In this document: positions 5,344 through 9,153 of the stretch, piece by piece
Layout: the number at the start of each line of letters is the position of its first letter
Position numbering within the stretch: the first letter of the stretch is position 1
NCBI GenBank assembly: GCA_003220195.1
Contig: QHRT01000489.1
Location: 1-9,153 of the forward strand
DNA from: Candidatus Rokuibacteriota bacterium
Lineage (GTDB): Bacteria > Methylomirabilota > Methylomirabilia > Rokubacteriales > CSP1-6
Direction: 5' to 3'
DNA length: 9,153 nucleotides
The notes under the pieces: model-generated
The model's input: only the letters and a program-made list of their open reading frames with translations
The model's database searches: none
What the model was told of the DNA's origin: nothing
Made by a program: the position numbers and the translations under genes

Positions 5344-6135
5344 ATGGCGACTTCGAAGCTCGTGATGGAAAAGGACGGCGCGATCGGCTGGATCGTCTTC
5401 AACCAGCCGGAGAAGCGCAACGCGGTGAGCCAGGAGATGTGGGAAGCGATGCCCGAGTACGTGCACGAGCTCTCCACCGACGACGCGATCCGCGTCGTCG
5501 TCCTGCGCGGCGCGGGTGATCAGGCGTTCGTCGCCGGCGCCGACATCTCCCAGTTCAAGGAGCGGCGCCGGAACATGGCCGACGAGGAGGAGTACCGGCG
5601 CATCTCCGCGCGCGGCCACGACTCGCTCACGACGCTCGGGAAGCCGCTGCTCGCGATGATCCACGGCTATTGCGTCGGGGGCGGCCTGAGCATCGCGATC
5701 ACCACCGACCTCCGGATCTGCTCGGACGACGCGCGCTTCGGCGTCCCGGCCGCGCGGCTCGGGCTCGGCTATCACTATCACGGCATGGAAAAGCTGATGA
5801 AGCTGGTCGGGCCGGCGTACACGAAGGAGATCTTCTTCACCGCGCGCACGGATTTCACCGCTCAGGATGCGCTGCGCATGGGCCTGGTCAACCAGGTGGT
5901 CCCCAAGGCGGAGCTCGAGAGCTTCACGCGCCGCTACGCGGAGACGATCGCGAAGAATGCGCCGCTCACGATCCGCTCGGCCAAGACGACGGTGGAGCAG
6001 CTCCTGAAGCCGCATACCGAGCGAGACCTGGCGCTCCTCGACAAGCTGATCGCCGATTGCTTCAACAGCGAGGACTACCAGGAGGGGGTGCGCGCGTTCT
6101 CGGAGAAGCGCCGCCCGCAGTTCCGAGGACGCTAA
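5344..6135 (+). CDS. Crotonase-fold enoyl-CoA hydratase/isomerase family protein lacking both hydratase glutamates
   Basis: This 263-aa protein has AGGAG 8 nt before the ATG and is the second gene of the operon with the zinc dehydrogenase. The crotonase signature is clear: NQPEKRNAVSQEMWEAM, then FVAGADISQF (oxyanion-hole loop, 62-71) and HGYCVGGGLSIAITTDLRI (108-125). These are followed by ARFGVPAARLGLGYHYHG and the C-terminal GVRAFSEKRRPQF. The CoA-binding and oxyanion features are present. The two acid/base residues of mitochondrial enoyl-CoA hydratase (Glu144 in GGGCEL, Glu164 in PEI) correspond to Ser116 and Ala136. Plain hydration of enoyl-CoA is therefore doubtful. Crotonase relatives of this kind can be isomerases, hydrolases, decarboxylases or dehalogenases. 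The substrate is presumably an acyl-CoA; the reaction is not identifiable. Confidence 0.93.
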   Translation: MATSKLVMEKDGAIGWIVFNQPEKRNAVSQEMWEAMPEYVHELSTDDAIRVVVLRGAGDQAFVAGADISQFKERRRNMADEEEYRRISARGHDSLTTLGKPLLAMIHGYCVGGGLSIAITTDLRICSDDARFGVPAARLGLGYHYHGMEKLMKLVGPAYTKEIFFTARTDFTAQDALRMGLVNQVVPKAELESFTRRYAETIAKNAPLTIRSAKTTVEQLLKPHTERDLALLDKLIADCFNSEDYQEGVRAFSEKRRPQFRGR

Positions 6136-6188
6136 CTGAGGTCGAGGAGCGTCACGGCTCCGCCGGGGCGCACCGAGCGTCGGGGGGC

Positions 6189-6213
6189 TTGGGGGGCCCG
6201 TCGCGGCCCCCAA
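6189..6213. terminator. GC-rich hairpin between convergent genes
   Basis: TTGGGGG pairs with CCCCCAA; CC pairs with GG inside, with one bulged G and a 6-nt loop (CGTCGC). It lies 54 nt after the crotonase stop and at the 3' end of the convergent LLM gene, so it suits a bidirectional terminator. It lacks a clear T-run. Its G-runs, and a second run at 6182-6187, are homopolymers prone to length error. Confidence 0.5.
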
Positions 6214-6217
6214 AGTG

Positions 6218-7131
6218 ACCAATTCGGGCAGCACGTCCTTCGTGAATCGCTCCAGCTGCGCCAGCTGATCGTCACCGACGAAGCGGACGCACAGGTCGGT
6301 CACGCCGGCGTCGGCGTAGCGAGTCAGCGCCGCGATCACCGCGTCGGCGGGGCCGAGCCCCATCAGCCCTCGCATGTGCACGCCGCCACCGTAGTAGACC
6401 GCCAGGAAGTCGCGCGTCTCCCGCTCGGCCGTCGCGACGTCGGCTCCCATGCGCACGGTCGTGTAGACGCACAGCGGGAAATCGGGAAGCGCGCGTCGAT
6501 GCTTCGCCAGAGTCTCCGCGGCGCGCTCGCGCACCAGCCGGCACTCCCGGTCGTCGAGATACGTGGTGATGATGCCGTCCCCGAGGCGCGCGAACCGTTC
6601 GAATTGCGCCGGGATGAGCTCGCCGCGATTGCCGGCGGTGATCAGCACGGGTGGGCCGGCCTCGGTCCACGGCAAGGGACCGATCGTGTGCTCGTCGAGT
6701 TCGAAGTCGTGCCCCGTCCGCGTGACCGGTTCGCCTCGCCTGCGCGTTCGGCGTTTCTTGTGATCCATCCCGCACGCGGCCCATTCACGCTCGGCAGACG
6801 GCAGGCTCCAGCCGACGCCGAGTCCGAGGACGACGCGGCCGCGGGACATCTGATCGACGTTCGCGATCTGGTGCGCCAGCACGACGGGATGGCGGAGCGC
6901 GGGGAGCAGCACCGCGGTGCCGAGCCGCGCCCGCGTCGTCATGGCCGCCACGTAGGCGAGCGTCGTGAGCGGTTCCAGCCGCGGCTTCGCGACGATGCTG
7001 TCGCCGACCCACACCGCGTCATAGCCTTCCTGATCGGCGTGGCGCGCCATCGCCCAGCATTCGTCGACCGGCGGCCGCCTCATCGATTGCATGACGACGC
7101 CGCGGGTCGGGATCAGCACGCCGATACGCAT
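6218..7131 (-). CDS. LLM-class (luciferase-like) F420/FMN-dependent oxidoreductase, stop codon not resolved
   Basis: The ATG at 7131 opens MRIGVLIPTRGVVMQSMRRP. Family blocks follow: EGYDAVWVGDSIVAKPRLEP, LTTLAYVAAMTTRARLGTAV, LLPALRHPVVLAHQIANVDQ, MSRGRVVLGLGVGW, then GPPVLITAGNRG, FARLGDGIITTYL and TRYADAGVTDLCVRFVG. This TIM-barrel family uses F420 or reduced FMN for hydride transfer or monooxygenation; the cofactor is not certain from sequence alone. The segment around MDHKKRRTRRRGEPVT is shorter by roughly 15-20 residues than relatives, which have an LxxMRxLW-type helix there. Family sequence ends at FTKDVLPELV (about 6220). The frame then stays open to 5329, antisense to the crotonase, which is unlikely to be real. 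Stops exist in the other two frames at 6152 and 6132. No Shine-Dalgarno was seen; a TATACT box 8 nt upstream suggests leaderless initiation. Confidence 0.88.
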
Positions 7132-7139
7132 GGGTGAGG

Positions 7140-7147
7140 AGTATAAG
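7140..7147. promoter_or_regulatory. Overlapping divergent -10 boxes (LLM gene and VOC gene)
   Basis: On the minus strand this reads TATACT (7145-7140), 8 nt before the LLM ATG. On the plus strand the same bases read TATAAG (7142-7147), with a leader of about 35 nt to the VOC start at 7190. No good -35 was found for either. Because the boxes overlap, RNA polymerase could occupy only one direction at a time. Confidence 0.4.
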
Positions 7148-7189
7148 GCCCGGAGAGCGTCACCACCTCAGACGACGGGAGACGAAGCC

Positions 7190-7609
7190 ATGGCGTTCAG
7201 GATCAACCACATCCATCTGAAGCCGCCCGATCCGCGGAAGACGGCCGAATGGTACGTGCAGGCGTTCGGCTTCACGATCCTCGGCGACGAGACCCGCGTG
7301 TTCGGCGACCGCTTCATCCGGTGTCCGAGCGAGGACGGCGGCATGGACGTCAACATCTCGGGCGCGCGCACCGGCGAGACGCTGGGTCCCGGCGACGCCA
7401 GCGCGCACCACGGCCTCGAGCACTTCGGATTCGACTCGGAGCATCTGGAAACCGACATCGCGCGCCTCGAGACGCTCGGCGCACGGTTGCTCGAAGGGCC
7501 GATCCAGAGTCCGACCGGGTCGCGGATCGCATTCTTGAAAGCGCCCGACGACGTGCGCGTGGAGCTGATCGAATGGCGGAAAAAGCCCGTGGCGGGCGGC
7601 TGCTGCTGA
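7190..7609 (+). CDS. VOC (glyoxalase/bleomycin-resistance/dioxygenase) superfamily protein
   Basis: This 139-aa protein begins MAFRINHIHLKPPDPRKTAE and continues WYVQAFGFTILG, the typical VOC opening (metal-ligand His near the N-terminus, then WY..AFGF). The second half has HHGLEHFGFDSEHLETDIAR and ends RVELIEWRKKPVAGGCC. Likely metal ligands are His7 or His9, His78 and Glu125; the fourth ligand is not obvious. It is a single-module protein, so a dimer is expected. The start at 7190 is preferred over ATG 7091 because GGGAGA lies 8 nt upstream and the family sequence begins there. Members include glyoxalase I, epimerases (methylmalonyl-CoA), dioxygenases and resistance proteins; the reaction is not identifiable. 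The GGCC end is a curiosity. The next gene starts 26 nt downstream. Confidence 0.88.
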   Translation: MAFRINHIHLKPPDPRKTAEWYVQAFGFTILGDETRVFGDRFIRCPSEDGGMDVNISGARTGETLGPGDASAHHGLEHFGFDSEHLETDIARLETLGARLLEGPIQSPTGSRIAFLKAPDDVRVELIEWRKKPVAGGCC

Positions 7610-7621
7610 GGCGGGCTGTCG

Positions 7622-7627
7622 TATAGT
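7622..7627 (+). promoter_or_regulatory. -10 box placed for leaderless transcription of the hydroxyacid oxidase
   Basis: TATAGT is followed by 8 nt and the ATG at 7636. No ribosome-binding site is present in the 26-nt gap after the VOC stop. A start point 6-8 nt after the box would fall on or just before the ATG. No -35 is visible. Confidence 0.45.
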
Positions 7628-7635
7628 ACTGAACC

Positions 7636-8685
7636 ATGACCAGTGAGCCGCTCGCTCCGCGCTTCGTCACGCTCCCCGAGATCCGTCGCGCCGCGAAAAA
7701 GGCCGTCCCCCGCGACTCCTGGAACTTCGGCGCCGGCGGCACCGAGACCGAAACGACGCTCCGCCGCAATCGCCGTCATCTGGACCGGCTCGCGATCCGA
7801 CAGAACGTGCTGGTCGACGTGCGGCAAATCGATCTCGGCACGACGCTGCTCGGCGTCCCGCTGTCGGCGCCGATGGCGGTGGCGCCGATGGGCGGTCTCA
7901 TCCTGTTTCATCCCGAGGGCGACGTGGAGATGGCGCGGGGCGCCGGACAGGCGGACGTGCTCCAGTGGCTCTCCGGCGCGACCGGCTGGTCGCCTGAAGA
8001 CGTCGCGAAGGCCGGCAAGGCGCCGCAGATGTTCCAGCTCTATCACCACGGCGACCGCGGCTGGGTGAGCGACACGCTCGCGCGCGTCGAGGAGTCCGGC
8101 TACAAGGCCGTCGCGCTCACCGTCGACACGCAGCTCTACAGCCGCCGCGAGCGCGACATCGCGGCCAGGTGGAGCCCGCGCAAGGCGATGGAGATCGCGC
8201 CCTACCCGCGCGGCCCACAATCGGATTACCAGGCGCGCCTCACGTGGGCCGACGTCGAGTGGCTCTTGAAGACCACGAAGCTCCCCGTCGGGCTCAAGGG
8301 GATCATGACGGTGCCCGACGCCAAGCGCGCCGTCGCGACGGGCGTGCGGCTCATCTGGGTGTCGAATCACGGCGGCCGTCAGCTCGATCACACGCAGTCG
8401 TCGATCGACGCCTTGCCGCCGATCGTCGAGGCGGTGGCCGGCGGCGCCGAGATCATGGTGGACGGCGGCTTCTCTCGCGGCACCGACGTGGTGAAGGGGC
8501 TGGCGCGCGGCGCGCGCGTGGTCGCACTCGGTCGCACGGCGCTCTGGGGCCTCGCGGCCGAGGGCGCGGCCGGCGTCGCCCGCACCTTCGAGATCCTGCG
8601 CGACGAGATCCGCACGACGATGGGCCTCTGCGGCCGCACGAAGGTGTCGGAGCTGGCGCAGGACCTGATCTTCCGGGTCGATTAA
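7636..8685 (+). CDS. FMN-dependent alpha-hydroxyacid oxidase/dehydrogenase (glycolate/lactate/mandelate family)
   Basis: This 349-aa enzyme oxidises an (S)-2-hydroxyacid to the 2-oxo acid with FMN, passing electrons to oxygen or a membrane acceptor. The FMN TIM barrel is complete: PMAVAPMGGLILFHPEGDVE, QMFQLYHHGDRG (Tyr136, equal to Tyr129 of glycolate oxidase), VDTQLYSRRERD, GLKGIM (Lys221), and the active-site SNHGGRQLD with His245 and Arg248. The phosphate-binding end is VDGGFSRGTDVVKGLARGAR followed by VVALGR. Two features differ from the plant enzyme: the N-terminal block is DSWNFGAGG, so the Tyr24 position reads Asn30, and the VDTPRLG motif reads VDTQLYS. Substrate preference may therefore differ. 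No Shine-Dalgarno was seen, so leaderless initiation is likely. No transmembrane insert is present, so it is a soluble form. Confidence 0.93.
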   Translation: MTSEPLAPRFVTLPEIRRAAKKAVPRDSWNFGAGGTETETTLRRNRRHLDRLAIRQNVLVDVRQIDLGTTLLGVPLSAPMAVAPMGGLILFHPEGDVEMARGAGQADVLQWLSGATGWSPEDVAKAGKAPQMFQLYHHGDRGWVSDTLARVEESGYKAVALTVDTQLYSRRERDIAARWSPRKAMEIAPYPRGPQSDYQARLTWADVEWLLKTTKLPVGLKGIMTVPDAKRAVATGVRLIWVSNHGGRQLDHTQSSIDALPPIVEAVAGGAEIMVDGGFSRGTDVVKGLARGARVVALGRTALWGLAAEGAAGVARTFEILRDEIRTTMGLCGRTKVSELAQDLIFRVD

Positions 8686-8707
8686 AGCAGCATTGCCGCC
8701 TTCGTCC

Positions 8708-8717
8708 CGTTCGAACG
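8708..8717. repeat. 10-bp palindrome CGTTCGAACG in the spacer before the secreted protein
   Basis: A perfect dyad in the 66-nt spacer (8686-8751). A second small dyad, TCAGC-CTC-GCTGA (8721-8733), follows it. Either may be an operator or hairpin. The hydroxyacid oxidase stop lies just upstream, so a weak terminator role is also possible. Short GC-rich dyads are frequent by chance. Confidence 0.25.
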
Positions 8718-8751
8718 ATCTCAGCCTCGCTGATTGCGTGAGGGGATTGCC

Positions 8752-9153
8752 ATGAGTGGAGCGACACGTCGATCGGCGGGTCTTCTCGCCATTCTCGTTT
8801 GTGGCCTGGCCGTGCTGGGAGCGTGGACACCAGACGCGATCGGCGATACGGCCGTGCTACCTTTCAGCGACGACTTCTCAGTCAGCAACGGCTCTCCGCT
8901 GAGTGGTTTCTGGACGGAGCAGCGGGGCGCGATCACGGTGATCGACGGTCACGCGACGGGTACCGGACGCGGCAATTCCAACGTCGCCACGCTGAACGGT
9001 ATCGACGAGGCCAACGTCGCCGTGCAAGCGAGCGTCGCGTCGCTGGCTCCCGGCCAGCGCGTCGGCCTGGTGACTCGCTATGGTGGGCCGCTGGAGGAGA
9101 ACTTCTATCTGGGTCAGCTGCAGGGCAGCGGCGCAGGCCTCCATGCGACGATC
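8752..9153 (+). CDS. Secreted LamG/concanavalin-like beta-sandwich protein, N-terminal part (cut by right edge)
   Basis: 134 codons, open at the right edge. The ATG at 8752 has GAGGGGA just upstream. The signal peptide has basic TRRSAG, hydrophobic LLAILVCGLAVLGAW, and a probable cleavage site about residues 24-31, so the product is exported. The mature part starts FSDDFSVSNGSPLSGFW, then AITVIDGHATGTGRGNSNVA, TLNGIDEANVAVQASVASLA and GQRVGLVTRYGG, ending ENFYLGQLQGSG. This alternation of strands with GxVTRYxG and NFYLGQL is typical of LamG/concanavalin A-like sheets that bind glycans or sit in larger surface proteins. No catalytic part is in view. It may be a wall, adhesin or carbohydrate-active protein. 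Confidence 0.75.
   Translation, partial: MSGATRRSAGLLAILVCGLAVLGAWTPDAIGDTAVLPFSDDFSVSNGSPLSGFWTEQRGAITVIDGHATGTGRGNSNVATLNGIDEANVAVQASVASLAPGQRVGLVTRYGGPLEENFYLGQLQGSGAGLHATI

Noticed and set aside
5329..6217. Extension of the LLM gene antisense to the crotonase
   Set aside because: Sequence after DVLPELV has no family similarity and mirrors the crotonase codons; it is most likely an artefact of a missing stop.
7091..7189. Earlier ATG for the VOC gene (33 extra codons)
   Set aside because: It overlaps the LLM start region, has no ribosome site, and the family sequence starts at MAFRINHIHL (7190).
8878..9144. Minus-strand open frame at the right edge
   Set aside because: It is antisense to the secreted lectin-like protein and has no start support.

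Overview
The window is GC-rich DNA of a free-living bacterium. Genes are densely packed and short operons are coupled by ATGA overlaps or 3-20 nt gaps. The mix of an F420/FMN-type luciferase-like oxidoreductase, a crotonase, a zinc dehydrogenase, a VOC protein, an FMN hydroxyacid oxidase and gas-vesicle structural proteins suits a soil or sediment lineage. By impression only, it resembles uncultivated groups such as Rokubacteria/Methylomirabilota or related high-GC Proteobacteria. No rRNA, tRNA or marker gene fixes the taxonomy. No tRNA, rRNA, CRISPR, transposase or integrase was seen.

Region 1 (about 1-3040, minus strand) reads as one operon from a promoter near 3035: a GvpJ-like gas-vesicle protein, a classic GvpA with a long basic tail, a GAF-PAS-PAS hybrid-class sensor histidine kinase, and the start of a response regulator cut by the left edge. 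The spacings are 18 nt, 3 nt and a 4-nt ATGA overlap. The rest of a normal gvp cluster is not visible. The kinase reading frame is broken once, near 1712, between its GAF domain and the PAS/kinase part.

Region 2 (3096-4199) holds a cluster of three inverted repeats acting as terminator or insulator, then a minus-strand D-2-hydroxyacid dehydrogenase (SerA/CtBP-like). This gene is split by a frameshift plus an apparent loss of roughly ten codons near 3830.

Region 3 (4280-6135, plus strand) starts from a divergent promoter region. It carries a short leader ORF, a zinc-dependent MDR dehydrogenase and a crotonase-fold protein that lacks both canonical hydratase glutamates. The last two are 16 nt apart and form an operon. 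Convergent to them is a minus-strand LLM-class oxidoreductase (start 7131) whose stop codon is missing, next to G-homopolymers and a GC hairpin.

Region 4 (7140-9153, plus strand) contains a VOC/glyoxalase-like protein, an alpha-hydroxyacid oxidase (FMN) and the start of a secreted LamG/lectin-like protein that runs off the right edge.

Functionally, Regions 2-4 look like a small-molecule (hydroxyacid/acyl-CoA/alcohol) catabolic neighbourhood with no identified substrate. Two observations stand out. The gas-vesicle pair is wired directly to a two-component system. A TATNNT box sits exactly 8 nt before an ATG at three places, which suggests leaderless transcription. Three genes show frame or length defects, so either several are decaying or the underlying sequence contains indel errors.
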